A DNA stretch of 64,000 nt from Euonymus europaeus (lineage: Eukaryota > Streptophyta > Magnoliopsida > Celastrales > Celastraceae), in the NCBI GenBank assembly GCA_963580455.1, contig OY756968.1, forward strand, positions 2,579,544 through 2,643,543. The letters run 5' to 3'. This document shows positions 35,301-50,447 of the stretch, in pieces. Both the position numbers and the translations under genes were made by a program. The notes below the pieces were generated by a model. It saw only the letters and a program-made list of their open reading frames with translations, had not been told where the DNA came from and did no database searches. Position 1 is the stretch's first letter, and every line of letters starts with the position of its first letter.

Positions 35301-38300
35301 TGAAAACATAATGCTACCAGTTCTTAAACCAATTTCCACCAGTCCAATAGACCATAGACATTTGGCTCATGAAAAGATCAGAGCCTCAGAAAGGATACAA
35401 GGCAGAGTTGTTTTTCAACTAGCAAAAATGGCATGACAGAAAAAATGGTTCTTGAGGAGGGAAAAACAAAAGTTGGGAGGCCTGCCAACCTGAAGAGCAC
35501 GGATAAAAGGTAACAATGAACATGACGGAAGGAACATATCAAATGCCCTAAGCAAAGCCACAAACAAGCGTTGCTCACAAAGTACTGCAACCATCTTGGA
35601 CAGAGAAGCTGGCCCTTCGTCAGAATCACTTGAGACGTTAATTTTTTCACCAATTTCCAGTTTACTCTTTTCTTCCACCATAAGACCTTGGTGAGGAGAA
35701 AATTTTGCACCAGTGTAAGCACTCAAAATATCAGATGAGGCATCCACAGCTATAGGCTCCATAAGTCTCCTACGTTTTGGATTCTGCCGGTTGTAATGCA
35801 AGGTAAGAATCTTACTGCCTGATGGCTGGATATTTGTAGCTTCCACAGCTGCTCCAACATTATCTGAAATCTGGGAAGCGATATCATTCACCTTTATGGA
35901 AGAAGTTTCCCTGGTAAACAATAAACCATAATTTGATATTGACCTTAGGATGCAAAAATGACACAAATATAGGCAATACAAATCCTGGAAAGCATTTATG
36001 TGCTAAAAGTAATGACAGATCAATGCAGCACAGTTCTCAAATATCTCAAACTTAAAAGGCATTAAAATATTAAAAAATATATGAAATAACTAATAATACC
36101 TTGCAGCAGTAATTTCCAGCCAAACTGTTAGACAGTACAATGGAGAAACATCTGGAAAGCATGATGCAATCATGGCCAAAACTGACCAGGACAATTCCTT
36201 TGCTTTTTTCAGAAGGGCCTCTCCAGGATTTTTCTGCTTCTCACAGTCTGCTAAGATCCTAAAAAGTTCTGCATGGATATATATATTTTCATCTGAGAAT
36301 AAAGTTTCATGTTCTTCCGCAGCATCCGAGTAAGATGATAAACTAGTTTTCTTTCTTGACTGCATAGCTTTCAAAACTGTTAAAATGTGAATTTTGAGAC
36401 GTGGATCACCAAACTCCTTCGATGCCTGACAGACAGAATCATAAGGGCAAATCATTTAGCTGGTAATTTGTACAGCTGTTATTTTATTAATCAAAAGACT
36501 ATGAACAATGAGAAAGCAAGCGAGGCTTACTACTTGGACCACTGTGTCAAAAGTGTATCCTCCTATTTGAGCTTCAGACAAGAATCCAACCTTAAGAGAA
36601 ACAATGGAAGTGTTAGATTTACAGAGAAATAGGAACTTAGTCCGTAAGGAATACAGTTACAAGCATACCCAGTCGATGTCCCTTGCTAATACAACAAGGT
36701 ATTTAGTACTTAAGGGAAGTTGATGCATCTGGCAAAATGCTGTGACCAAATTCCAGTGTTGACTCGCAACCTTTTGTTGAGATCTTAATTCATTTCCATC
36801 ACCATCACCAGTGGATAACCAAGATCCACAAGTTTTCCCGTGTACCATCAATGGAAGACTTGCATTTTCCAAGTGCTGGAGGACGAGCATGAGAGCTCGT
36901 GAAGGTTGTTTGCTCAAAGGTGAATTTGGATTTGCCTTAGTACTTTTTGCACTATGCTGATGCAGATATTCTTCTGCCAATGCACGAGCTAAGGATTCAA
37001 GTGGATCACCTTCATGAGATACCGCATGAAATGCAGAACCGTTTGAAAGTTTAATGTAGTTCTCACTATTTTCAGTAGTTTTGTAATACAAAGAAATCCG
37101 TCTCAATGCAGCAATATCCACACGCAGCATACTGGCAGATAAACCACAGAGCTCCAAGAGAAAAGAACATGATGCCACCAGAACAGAATCCTCGAAATGT
37201 GTAATGGCAAGTGGAATTGCCTGAAAATTCAAGTTCTACGTTGAAAACACCATTTAAAACTTAAAAGCTAACAAATTTATTTTTAAGTTGCTATGCAGAG
37301 AGATGGAGAGAAGGAGACCCCAAGCCTTACAAATGAAATAAGAGATTCTTCACTTGGAACAATTGGCGCAAGAAGTGTCTGCACATCTGACTGAACGTTA
37401 GCCTGTCCAAGAGTTGAAGTGTTGGGTTGTCCCTCAGATTTCAATTTCTGAACTCTAATGCCAAGAATATGATTGAAAGCAGCCAGTGCACGTCCACGAT
37501 GCAAGTGGTGCTCTAGCCCAATGCCAGTTTCCTAAGGTAATTGACAGAAGTGAGACAGAAAAAATCTTCCCAAACAAGTTGTCATATGGCTTAAGGTTGT
37601 ATAGGATGTAACATGAGAAATAAACTGCCATGAGGGGAAAAAGGACATTTATACCTCAATTGAAGAATCATAGAGTTCTTCCTCAACATGCTTTTGTATA
37701 CTAGCCTCCCAAGAGATTGCATTGATTTCAGTGTGTTCTTCAGCATTGATATAAAAATCGACATCTCTATCAAGCAGAGATTCTCCTGTAGGCAGACATG
37801 AAACTGATTGCCATCCAAGAGGGCCCTGTGATATCATGAAAACTAAACATTGTCAATCATTTAGACAAAGCACTACTTTCAGATAATATAGCACAAGCAC
37901 ATACACAAGAAATTGGTTAATAAATGGTAACTATGATATTAAAACCTCACTGATATAAGAGGAAGAACTTTAAAATTCAGCACCAAACTATAAAAACTTC
38001 AGTATTTAACAAAAGGAAAATTTTCAAAATGCTGTGGCATAAATTATTCAGTGACATGTAATGGAGAACAAAATGGACCTGAACATAGAGCTGAATCAAT
38101 CTCCGAACAGCTTTAGGAAACCAGCATGGAAGCATTTGTAGGAGTGAAGTATCACGTGTAGCAGAAAAGAAGATGTTGTCACGCCAATTTAGATAATTTG
38201 CTAAAACTGGATTTTCAAATACAGTAAATATGCAGTCAGAAGATTCTTCCATGACTAATAAAAAATTTATTTATTCTGCCCATGAGCAGGGAATTAAAAA

Positions 38301-41300
38301 AATCAGAGGAAAGGGCTAACCATTGTTTGTTTTGGTGGCCACAAAATTGCAAGCTTTATCCGGTCCCAAACAAGCTGCTACAAGTGTTCGCCACACTGTC
38401 GGGAAGCGCTGTAAGGTGGACCTAAGGTTCTCTAAGGTGCACTGGGCTGAGGAGCCGCTATGCCTCTTTACACTACCACTGCTTAGACAATTTTGAACAG
38501 GAGCGGGGGCATACATCAGAGTTGCTAAAGCCGCCATTTCTCCCCCTCCTTCTGCAATGTCATCAACATTACAAATAATTTCATCAACGTCCCGGACACT
38601 TAGGAGGCTGTTATCGGGTGCTAAAGCACGAGACATTATTGTCCGAGCATTAGAGAATGATGCATCATATTCACACCCCTTGATCCTAGATAAAAGCAAC
38701 CATCTTGCCCACTGACAATCTCCCTGCCATAAAGCAAATGACAAAATATAACTTCATCCACAAATTATTGACTGCATTTCGAAAATGCAAAATAACACTA
38801 AACATTGAGGACTAATGTAACCTAATCTAAGCATCATAGCGGCATGTATAGCATAACTGAATGAGACTTTTGGCATATGAAGACAGCCAGATAATTCCGT
38901 GATGTACTGCCATAGTATATATTGTCCAAATCTTAAGAGAGAAAAAAATGAAGCAGTGCCCTTGCATTGAAAATTAATCCTTTTTATGCTTTATGTTATT
39001 GCTTACAATATGATAACATCCTGCATTTTTAAAATTTCTATAATGAAGAACTTAGCGAACAAACCACATTAAAAAACTACAAACAAGGGGGAAAAAATTT
39101 CCAGCTGTCATTTCCAAAAATACTTTTCACTTTTTAGTTCTTAAGAGTAAAAATCTACTAAAGAAATGTGCCAAGAGTGCTATCCAAGCAGACAGAACCC
39201 ATATAAGAGTCACCACTATGGGAAAACATGTAAAAACAAGTAAAATAAAATAAAATGAGGAGTCATGGACAACTGGGGAACAGGACAAATGGACAGGAGC
39301 CGGAGATATGCAAGTTCAGAAAGACCACAAGCAAAGCAGTCCCCTCGATAGTACCACTACTCCACATCAAACAAAAGGGGCACTAACCACGCTCCATTGT
39401 TTTGCAATACACTCCTTCAGATAAAAACGCATCTTAGTCACTCACGACTATGGTTTTCTCAACTGACACCAAAAACACGAAACATAAAATAGAAAAGTTC
39501 CCTCATGGCTCCAGAATACAATAATTGGAGAATCAAAAATTTCAGCAACTCCCCCTAGATACATAGAGAGAGCAATATCATCATTAGAGCCTTATCCCAA
39601 AAGGTTAGGGGCAAGCTACATGCATTCATTGGAGAAATCAGATGTCCTAAATTCTCCAGTCATCCATTACCATCTAACACTAATGACTAGCTTGATATAG
39701 TCCAAGTCTGTTCCAATCACTTCCACAAATATCTTCTTTTTTCGCTTCCCTCGGATATGGACTACCAATCAATAACACTCTTTTCGAGCTAGATCGAGTT
39801 GGATCAAGTTGTTCATCTCTCCATTTGATAAGAATCATCAATATAACCTTGTCATTTTAATAGCTTCAAGCAGAATCAAAACAGCACTAGTTTTTTGCGG
39901 ACACAGGTTTCTTTTAGAAGATTCATGAAATGATTAACAAATGAGAAGGATAAAGTTCGAGAAGACAATTTTTCTTATTAAGATAGAAGGGTAAAAGCCT
40001 AATATACTTTTTTGGAGGAAGAACGAAGTGCTCTGGTCAACAGTAACACTACAAAGGTTAGTATAAAAATTAAGTTTATTATTTTAAAAGGCAAGAACAA
40101 AAAAATTTGCCAAAGTCAAATTGTAGTTGGCAGGCACTGTTTCGGTTGCATATACTGCAGCATTTCACCCTCTAGAAATTCATATGCGATTTAAACAGTT
40201 GAATCATATCATTTTTAAAAAAAGATTAAACAAATTTCGCATCTCCCTCTTCTAACAGTACTATGACCTTGAGCATGCAATTAATTGGGAAGACCAAAAC
40301 TCCTATAATGGCGCTTCTATCAGTTAGATGAAAGCAACTCATAAAATCTGCAACAGTTAGAGAGCCCTCCAGTCCTTTTTCTCATTCAGGATTTCTAAAC
40401 CAGGCCCAATAATTAATTTGAATAGTATTGTGAATAAATTACTCAACTAAATGTTTTAATGTAAAGTAAAATCATTATTTAAAATTCAATTTTTGTAATG
40501 CAAAATAGAATTTGAAATTCACACAACTCACCTTTTGCAAAAATATTACAAGAACTCCAAAGACAAATAAATTTAGTTATTTCTTCCGAATTTTTAATCT
40601 TTGAGACCTCTACATTAATCTTTTCGTTAAATGATGAAAGATGCTGACAAAATCATCATAGTGCATATAGCTAGGCCGACTAACCATCCTAAGATCAGTA
40701 TATTAGAATTATCATTTTAAATTATCCAAATCCAACAAAACCCTTTGAGAACTTTGAAAGGACTGAAAGCAAAATAAAATAAACAAGAAAACATAAAAAG
40801 GGCAAACTAGATGCAACCAATAAACAGCACTAAGGAAAAGTTATCTGTAAAACAAAGTGATATTATACAAAGAACAGTAACACTCACTAGATATGAGGAA
40901 ACTTACTGCAGCTTCCAGTAATGAACAAAGCGAAGCATTATCAAGAACCACAAAATGATTGTCAAGATAAAGATCCAGAAGGTTTGGCATGTTTTGTCGC
41001 ACGCAATGATGCACAACCAATTTATGAAGAGCTTGTACAGTGTCAACATGATGTCTTCTAACACTGGATGGACTCCCAGCAACATCCTCCTCCACCGCTG
41101 GAATATTATTTATTCTAGTTAGAAAGCCTGAACGAGCCATAAGAGATACAATCTCGGCAGTGTCTTCCCAATATTCCTTCAGAAAAATTAAATTCCTTGC
41201 AAGTTTCTGCTCCATAATCCTCCTTAACCACATGGAGCTTGCAGTGTTGCCTGAAAACCTGAAAATTCTGATGCCAGGAATGTCCATGCACATAGCATCT

Positions 41301-44300
41301 AATTCGTCAACCGAGCATATGTATCTGCCATTGTTTGGAAAATCAGCATCGCCTTCAACAACTGAAGTGGGCTGCAAACCATCCAAAGCAACTTGAAGAC
41401 TTCCATTCAACAAAGCAGATGTTGGAATCAGGTCCAAGAGTTTAAAAACCTCCTCCCAGTCATTATGACATACGTAGTACTCCAATTTTGATTCCCATAA
41501 TACATGGACACCCATGAGAAAAGGTTGATCCAATGCTATCTGCATGAGCAATAATGTTAATAAGAACCATAAAATACACACTCCAAAACGACAGAACCTC
41601 TAAACTAATTATTCACAGAGAGAACCAACAACCTCAAATCAATAAATATTATTAAGCTTTCAAGAAGGAAAAAAAGACAGCCAATAAAAGGGTCTAGAAT
41701 CAATCTACAACAGCAGCTTGTTTATTTGCATGTGTTTCAGACACAGAAAATTATGCCAAAATGTATTAGCCGGTTCAAACTCAAACATTTGGTCCGGAGG
41801 GATTTTTTCTTTCTTTTTTTGACAGATGGATAGAAACCTAATTCAAGAGCTAAGATAAGAAATTGGAAAATTATCAAAAGGAACTCGATAAAAGCGATAA
41901 AGCCTAAAACATTAACTGTCAAATTAAATTTGTTCAAATTTGATGTCAGGAGTCATTAGTGATCCTGCTTTTGGCTTGTAGTGCGGCCAGTTGGAGTATG
42001 AAAAGTCCATGGACAAGCAGACAAATTTATTCTGTACCCTCGATTTCTAGTTTCCATCGGCTTTGTTGGAAGCCATAGTGTAAGATAGGCAAAACTGTGG
42101 CTACCAAATTTGAGAAATTTCCAATTATATCTCACAAAATTGTACCAAAAGGATAAAAGAGGTAACTTACACGGTCAATGGTTTTCTGATCCCAGGCATT
42201 AGACCACACTGCAGCAGCAGACCAATACCCAGCACGAGCACCATCTTCGTCAACCAGATGATCAGAACAATCCTCACTGAAACTTGTCCATGAACCTAGG
42301 ACAACTCCATCAATCTCACCACACTCAATCAAGAGATCGTTGAATAAATGTGGATGCAATAAGCACAAATTGACTCCTCCAGGTGAACTTGATGATGTAA
42401 ATATCCTCAATTCTTTCTGCCGGGCAAAAAATGTTTTCCAGAAACTACCACTAGGGTACAGCCTCTTTACCCCAAAGAGAGCAATAAAGGGCAATCAGCT
42501 TGACATAAATATGCACAGTTTGGATTTTGGAATTAAAATGGCACCACTTGTGCGCATAACTAGAATATAGAACCAAAGACTATAAATTTCACATACCTCA
42601 ACAAGCAATATCCTCTCCAACATCTTCCACTCATATGGTCCCAGGTAACCAAATCTTCTCATCTCTTCTGCAACTTGTAGTCGAAGAGATCTCCTTACTG
42701 TGCCGAATAACAACTGCTTGAGGCAAGTTTCAATGTCCTCTCCAAGCCTTTGCAACATCAAAACAGCTAGTCCAGTTTCACCCTGAGTATCAAGTTTGAT
42801 CAGTACAAATATTACATAATTCTACTCATTTAAAAGGATTATCAATAATCAACCTTCAAAAACAAGTCATAAGCAATTGCTCTTCCGATGTCACGAACTT
42901 CAGTGAAAGTATCAGGAGACTCTTTGTCAGCAACAACATCTTTTGAATGATGAAGATGCAATTGCAGGACAGCGAGAGGGAGACGCCCAGAAAGAAGTGC
43001 ATCTTTGACCACCGTTTTCAGGTCCAAATTATTTAGTTTCCATCGTGCCATCATGTCCTTTGGATTTTCCACGGGGAGAACGTTCTTTCCTAATATATTG
43101 GCGTGTAGCACAAGAGTGGAGACACTGTCAGAATCATCTTTAATAGAATCCAAGGCATTCTTGGATGTCAAAGCAAGCTTCTCTGCACTGTTGGAACCCA
43201 TTGTAGATACAGGGAATGAAAGTTCTTGTCCATTATACATCTCCAACAGTACAGAATCTGATGTAACAATAGAAAGCTGAGATTCATCTTGTGATGCGTT
43301 TGTATCCACCACACTTAACACATCAGCACTATCCACCTGTTGCACAGTAGCAATGGGCAAAGGTTTTAATTTAAAATTTATCGATGACATAGTAGCATTA
43401 TTAATTTGCAAGATAACATGATTACAAAACCAACATACCGATCCCTGGCCAGGCTTTTTATATTGTGCACAAAGTCGGCATTGCATATTTCTAATGATCT
43501 CCAAGAAGTGTGCCATCTCATGAAGCTTCCCTGAAATCCCTGAGTCATCATGGTCCTTTTCCATTGAAACTGGGGGAAGAGAGAGAAGATGAGACCCCCC
43601 AAAATTTTGCAAATTGTATCCATCTTTCTTCAGTTGTTGTGAGCCATAATTACGAATCATTTTGGTTGCAAAAGAGGTGGCCAACGAGAGAAGTCTGCGA
43701 TATATAACTGAAAGAAGTGAGAATCAGAACAGCATCCTAAAAGAAGCTTGTAATAAAATTGAAGGGAAAACATAAAGCATATACAGTGATTAAACTTATT
43801 TCAAATTAAAGTTATTATAAGTTAACCGAAGTTAATACATATTCAGCCAACACCTAAATCCATCATTGTAAGCAGCTAATCTCGATCTTATGATCAGTAA
43901 CTTGCTCCAACTTCTACAGCTTTGAGGCAAAAAAAAATTATTCATCAACTTGTGAATTCCAAATGTGACACAGTGATGAGTCACACACCAACCCATTTAC
44001 AGTTCTTTCTTTAATAAGTTCAAATTTAAAAGGTTTTTTGTCCAAAAACATCAAGAGAGTAGCACATTCAAGCACAGCTGATGCATATATGAAATTCCAG
44101 AAAAGGAAAAACAAAATAACTTGGACAGAATGTACTATGATAATTTGGTCTGGCATGACAAAAGGATTGGTGCAAATGGAGCTGCAACTCCCGTTGCGGC
44201 AGAATGCTCAAAGATTGGGTTTAGTGAGAACTTAAAAACTCCTTACATCTATAAAAGCAAGTTCAACAAAAAGGGACCGTTACAAGATTATACTAGGGTA

Positions 44301-47300
44301 GTAATGGAGGATTAAAATGGATCTTGTCAGGGTAATATGAGAATGAAAGGACAATTATCCACGAAAGGCCTTATGGAAAACTTGTGCTCCCATTGAGATT
44401 GCTTTTTTTGCCTGCGGGGCAACCTTGAAGAAGATTTTTTCTATCTTCAGACTTATTTTCATCCTTTTCAATGGCTTTAATTTCATTAAAGCACCAAGGC
44501 ATGCAACCCATGGAATTATAAGGAATTATCATTGCACTTTGAGGTGAAGAAGTGGTGGGTTAATAGACATTATCTATGTAAAAATTCATGGTTCCATTCT
44601 ACAACTCTTGTCCTGCCGTTCTTAAGACAAAAGCTTTGGGTCATTTGACATATCTTGGTATAGTACAGCCAGTTCAAGGATAGGCTCAGAGTTATATAGT
44701 TCTCATCCCTTTCACCTTTTTTGGATAATTTGTAAGTAGAGGAATTTCCACTTTCTGGGTTAAAGATGATTTAGCACTTAATTTTATGGTTAACAGTACA
44801 ACATTGTTCGATGAGTGAGATATACATTATTTGTGGGTTCGAAAAGATGAGTTCAATGTACTTTCTTTCTCATTCAGTAGAATCTTAAAAAAAATTATCA
44901 ATCAAATTAAACAGATATTAGAAAAGAACTCCAACCATGCAGCTTCAGATGATATACTAGCACATATTAGGGACAAAAAGTCCATAATAAACCTTACAAA
45001 TGTATTCCTTTAATAGTTTATTAATACTAATTATAGCATAAAGTTTGATATCAAACCTTCTTTTGCTTTAGAAATATAAATTGATGTAATTTTTAATAAT
45101 GCAATATCAATATCCACAAATCTTGTCGAACTCGTGAGAATTCTAAAATAGCATCAAGATAAATCTTTGCCAAATTATGCAGTCCCTTTGAGAATTTATT
45201 TCAGCAAAATATAACTTTCTGATGAATTGCTTCACATACAGTAAGCACATAAACCCTTAGCCTAAGTACAAGTGACAACAGTATAAGAAAATTGATTAAA
45301 AAAATGTTACCTGGATGCTGCAGAAACCTCCATATCATTGCTACTTTTATGAACCATCAGAAACACTGCAGCAAAGAGCAATCTCAGAATGCCTTCTTCT
45401 GCTAGATTCACATCCACGAGCATTTCAAGAGATCTGTGTCTCCATCAAAACGTGATACAAATATATTAACTTATGATTCTTTTCAATAAGAAGAAGCAGA
45501 TAGAACTTTCATTCTCCAAAGACAAAATTCTGAAGCAAAATGTTTATGTCAATGTTCAGAAAAGAAAAGCTCCTAGAGCACAGGGAGAATAATTTATAAC
45601 GAAAGCAAATGAGCTTTCATCCCCAATGGTTATGATACTAGAGTCTGACCCCTACTTTGAAGATAGCAAGAGATTTATTCATTGAAATTGAATAATGCCT
45701 GAGCCAGATTCACTACATTTAACTCTTCACGTGAGGGCCCAGTGAGAGGGAGAGAGAACATGATCTGTAACAGGATAAAGAGGGAGAACAGACAAAAGAT
45801 GAAAGAAAACAGCTAAAAAAAGTAAAAGAAAACATCATTAAACTGGTCAAACTGTGAGTAATCCTACACATCAATACGCGAAGTTTTACTTGGAAAACCC
45901 TAATATAAGCATATGGACAATGCTATGAAATAAAAATGTCAATTTTAAAGGTCAAGCAGCAAGTAAAAGAGAATAATAAATAATCACACACAGTATTACA
46001 TAGAATCTGACCGTGCTACTTCATCAAAGTCTAAATAGTGGAGTGCTAGCTGCAGCCTACGTATCCGCGAAATCTTAAGGTTCCAACCTGACGTTCGAGA
46101 AACAAATAACACGTCAGGCAAACTCAGTAAAATGAATGGGCAAATTTTACTTTCAGTAAAAATAAGACTTATGGTATAGCATTGGGGGTACACAAAGAAC
46201 ATGAAAATACATAAATAGAGACAGAAAAGGAAAAGCAGTTCAAACTCAGAGGAAAAAAACCGAAGAAAGAAAGATAATAAATGACTTGCAAATCTGTAAA
46301 ACTATTCAGTATTAACTGAAAAGGCACCAGTTGAGAGTGAAGACAATCAAGTCTACAGCGCGTATTGTAAAACTGATAGTGTAGTTCGAATGAAAAGTTG
46401 AGTGCCAACACAAGAGGTCTTCTGCCTTAAGAAACGTAAGTTATACTCTAGGTAATTTAATCAGCTAAGGCATGTGGTCATCATATTTTGAAAGGTGTAA
46501 CATAAGAGCAAGAAGGGGGAGGGGAGGAAATCGCTGCTGAGCTAGCACAGTAAAACTGCTCCATAAGTGGGTCTATCAGCTAGTTAGATACCAAGAACAA
46601 TAACCCAGTATTTATGAGGAAGTATAGAAAATCAATTATGATATAAATAGAAGCCCCTAACACTCGAGACTAGTATTGACTCAAGCAATATAAACTAAAT
46701 TCATTTCGTCCCCTATCCTCAGGGCTCTTCATACCCTCTGCCTGAAGAATGTAAAAAGACAATATATATTAAAGCTTGTTCGTCTAATCGGTGAGAACAA
46801 AGTCAAAACACGGTCGGGATATCTTATTCAAGCATGTTTATTCAAGATATTATCAAGCATGAGCAAAGTCAGATGACGAACCAAACTCAAAAAATATTGT
46901 TTCAATCAGGTTCAAAAGATCTTGCTTGAGCTAAAGTGATAAACTCATTTATGTTTTGCAACTCGAGCCTGGTACAGTCAACCAAATGAGAGGATACAGA
47001 TTTTGATCTTAAACAAAATATAAAACTTAAATATGTTCACCCTTCCACAATTCCAATGCATCAAAAGAGTACTTAAATTTTCACCACAGATGTAAAGTCG
47101 TAAATACATTCCTGCCTGTAACACAGTTCAGTTTTCAAATGTTTAGTAGTAAAGATCAATAAACCATAAAATCCAGTTAGAATGGATTTCAACTTCCTAA
47201 ATCCCCCCAAAACATTATGAATATACACTAGCCACGTAACTCTCAGAAGATAATTCTAAGGGATTAATATATGAAAATCAAAACATTCCAAATCAAGTCC

Positions 47301-50300
47301 TGAAGAATATATAAATGCGTATCAGAAGAGCCGGTCAAAATCAAGCTCACTTATGCTTGCACTCAGCTAATTTATTACATAAACTAGGGGTGTTCAAAAT
47401 ATGATCAATTCTCCTAATAAACAAACATAACAAACCCTTACCAAACTTCTTCACAAGCCATTCAACTTGTAAGCCACACCCCCAATTTTAAGATCAAATT
47501 TGCTGCTAAGGTTTAGATGGACAGCTACAAGAAGGCATTGTTTTTATAGGTAACTTCGCTAAAAATTACCAACAAAACATTACTAATAGGAAGAAAATAA
47601 ATGTTGATTAAGAGTAATGAATATGCTAACTTCAGCTTTAACTATAATTATCCAAACAAGTAACTAGTACAGACAATAAATGTGGATACATATTGAAAAA
47701 AATATCATGTAAACCAGGCTAGGATTTAAACACAAGATTAATAATTTTTTCTCACCATTTTCTAAACATAAGCGGTCTGCCTCTTCGGGGCCTTCATATA
47801 GAAGAACTCTGTCCAAGACTTCAACCTTCCAGGGTGTCAAGGGTTGTTTTAAATGGGTTATCACCGTATCACTTTTACCTTGATGCTGGATACATGTATT
47901 AATACATGTCTGACGATATCCAAGGGTTTCAAGGGGGAGGAAGTTTGAGGAAACTGAAACAGAGGGAAGAACAACTGAAAGACCAGTTTGAGTAACCAAA
48001 TAGAAACATCCCTGGAAAGTACAACCAATTGCTTCTCCAACATGAGATTCCTCCTTCCCTTGAAGAAAAGGGCTTTGTCCCCCAATATCCAAGCATCTGT
48101 CGCCAATAATCCCCAAGACTGTATGCAGATCAGAGTGAACAATCCGTTTACTGTTGTGATCCCTCACGCCATGCTTCCTGATGAGCCGAGTAATCCCCAG
48201 GGGTGAAAAAAAGATACAATCATTGTCATCATGCCCATCTGTAGGAAGGAAGATTTTTCTCATTAGAGGAGACTGCAACACAGAATAGACAGACCTTTGG
48301 CGCAGTATCTTTGATGCACTAGAGAAACCACTCAAACAGAAATCACAATGCTCATCTTTTCCATGATACTTGCAATTATGCAATTCTTCCGATAAAAAAC
48401 TACCTGGATTATCCAAGAAATTACTGTTTCTATTCCATGTAGATGAATCATTTACACGAGAGGAACATGAGAAGTTGCATTGTAAATTTTGGTGACCAAT
48501 ATCAGAACCGGCAACCTCCCAACTAACCAATCTTCCAAGTCCTAAACGATGTAAATTCGGAATAAGTTTATCAAACGAATAGTACCTGTCTGGCACATAG
48601 TCAGCAGCACGTATTACATATATTACACCATATTCATCAACTGCAGCTAAGAGAGAAGTATAAGAAGCAACAATCAACCTCCTAAATGTTTTTTTCCGAA
48701 CAAAATCAACAAGTCTAGAAGTTGAATTATCATGCACTTCATCAACTTGTTTAATTTCCATATCAGCAGCTACAGGCTGCCTCTCCTGCAATTTGGATTG
48801 AGGGCTTAACCCACAACTCTGAAGAATATCCAGATGTGCAACATAGTTACCAGACATTGCATCATAGAAAAAGATAAACCCAGAAGCATTCAGACAAACA
48901 AGAAGATTTTCAGAAAAGCAGAAGTCTGTCCACTCAACCACAGGGCAGTTGTGTACATGTTCCTCAAGCTTCACTGATGAAACCCACCGAATTCCCCAAC
49001 CATCTAACCTAGCAATAAGAATAAGTAACTTCCCCACCCTCCTCGCTTCACTATCATTGCTAATATTGACAGACAGTGTATCTACCAAATTAAAAACAAA
49101 ACCAATCACACGGTGTGAATTACTAGAGAACACTCTGAAGCATTTGGATAAGTCATTTCCACCAACACGAAAAAAATCAGGTGAAACGGTGTACTTGTGA
49201 TTCAAGACAGATGAAGACGGACTTGAATTCATAGGCATATCATTTTCAATATCCAGAACAGCTTCCTGTGGGCACTCATCCTTATTTGACGAAGCACCAT
49301 GAGAAGGGAAGTCTACAAGTGGTGAATCACTATCAAAAATGCTAAACGAAACAACCTTTGCAGAAGGAGGAAAAGCTAGTTTCCCCGGAAATTTAGTCCA
49401 AATGTTACCACCAGATTCAACAGTCTCAGCCTTCGTGAAAAAGGAACGTAGCCACCTTTTTGGAGCACTAATTCTTGACAACTCGTCATATCCATCTTCT
49501 CCTTTCGGCGTTTTCCCTTGACCATTTGGAAAATTCCCACCAATTACAGAGTATTCAGAACATGAAGTGGAAGACACCACTTCCCCAATGCTTGGACCAG
49601 ATTCAGTAGGACCCCAATCCATCCATCTCCCTTGTTGAAAATCACCCTCCACTGTGCCCTCCAAAGCGCTTGTTTGATCAGAAAGACAAAAGGCATGAAC
49701 AATTACACCTTGGCTGCTACACACAAATAGAAATTCTCTAAACAACACATCGCTGTGTTGATTATATATATCCCCACATACACCCCAAGCCGAGGACTTT
49801 ACATCAAAAACAAAAGGGTAACTATGAGATTTTGGAAATTTAGATTCAAGAGGAACCCCATAATCAAAATCTTTAGCTGATCCAGAACTGCATTGAAAAT
49901 CATCCTTCAAATCTGACCTACTAGGTAAATTTGACGTTGCTACATGTTGTTCCAATGGACATGAAGTTTGAAGACTCTTGCCTTGGGAGCTTTGTAAGAA
50001 GCTACTATTTGAAGAGTCGCCTGCAATTCACATAAAAATTAACAAGAATAAGAACAAAGAAGAAAAAAATAACAAGAAGAAGAAAAAGGACGAAATCAAA
50101 AGTTGGCATTAGATAACTAACCCCCAGTCACACCAATACCAGAGATCTAAGAATATTTAATTGTAGACACAGACACATGCAAACGCCTGCCCGCAAAATT
50201 GGAAGTTGAGGAGCTTAAAAGGCTAAAGCATGACTTTGAAAAAGGAAAATAAGGAGAGAATATAATACTGACCTCTTATAAGAGGAAGTAGCAATGCTTC

Positions 50301-50447
50301 ACAATTATATGACATCAATAACAACAGCTCCCTCGTTGGAGAAATGAAGGCTTCCCGAAATTCTGATAGGTTGAGTTGCAAGCAAGAAGGGTCCCATTTG
50401 TCCAATTGCAGTATAGCAAGACCTTCACCACTAAAAGTGGAATCCAT
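29358..50447 (-). CDS. plant spatacsin (SPG11-like) giant protein, 25 coding exons
   Basis: Exons in transcription order: 50273-50447, 47756-50020, 46000-46087, 45311-45433, 43439-43694, 42854-43336, 42597-42782, 42171-42464, 40907-41539, 38321-38723, 38079-38254, 37655-37825, 37331-37531, 36669-37220, 36534-36590, 36100-36425, 35490-35910, 34712-35179, 34193-34309, 33943-34064, 33123-33855, 32703-32957, 32120-32302, 30608-30949, 29358-30107. They total 9,780 nt, about 3,259 residues; every junction keeps phase and every intron I checked is GT-AG. The C-terminal Spatacsin_C region (roughly residues 2,900-3,230) is clear: FNWLNLSETNARRVLVEQSR, FLEALIVAEAYGLNQPTEW and LVELARFYRAEVAARGD. The N-terminal part (exon 2, 754 codons) looks beta-propeller-like; the rest is helical. 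Known: animal spatacsin works with spastizin and AP-5 in endolysosome recycling and lysosome reformation. The plant role is poorly known. Start: first ATG after a leader acceptor at about 50456. No breaks found. Confidence 0.93.
30950..32119 (-). other. spatacsin intron 23, 1.2 kb
   Basis: Non-coding. 31590-31800 has GGGCTGGGCTTGG and GGGCCGGGCCGGAC words and a T-run, unlike the rest of the gene, so a small old repeat insertion is possible. Confidence 0.5.
32460..32625 (-). mobile_element. possible SINE relic in spatacsin intron 22
   Basis: On the minus strand a tRNA A-box-like TGGTAGATGAT is followed about 30 bp later by GGGTTCAATTC, close to the B-box consensus. Then come CACATCTGTCCACCC and GGTGTCACCCACTTGGC, wording typical of plant SINE bodies. 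No target-site duplication was established. Confidence 0.35.
38724..40906 (-). other. spatacsin intron 9, 2.2 kb
   Basis: The largest intron within the coding region. AT-rich; no exon-like open frame and no recognisable mobile element. Confidence 0.6.
43695..45310 (-). other. spatacsin intron 4, 1.6 kb
   Basis: No coding signal on the gene strand; short plus-strand frames at 44038-44315 have no recognisable similarity. Confidence 0.6.
46088..47755 (-). other. spatacsin intron 2, 1.7 kb
   Basis: AT-rich, non-coding, no repeat recognised. Confidence 0.6.

Noticed and set aside
44038..44315. Overlapping plus-strand frames in spatacsin intron 4
   Set aside because: No similarity; antisense to a clear intron.
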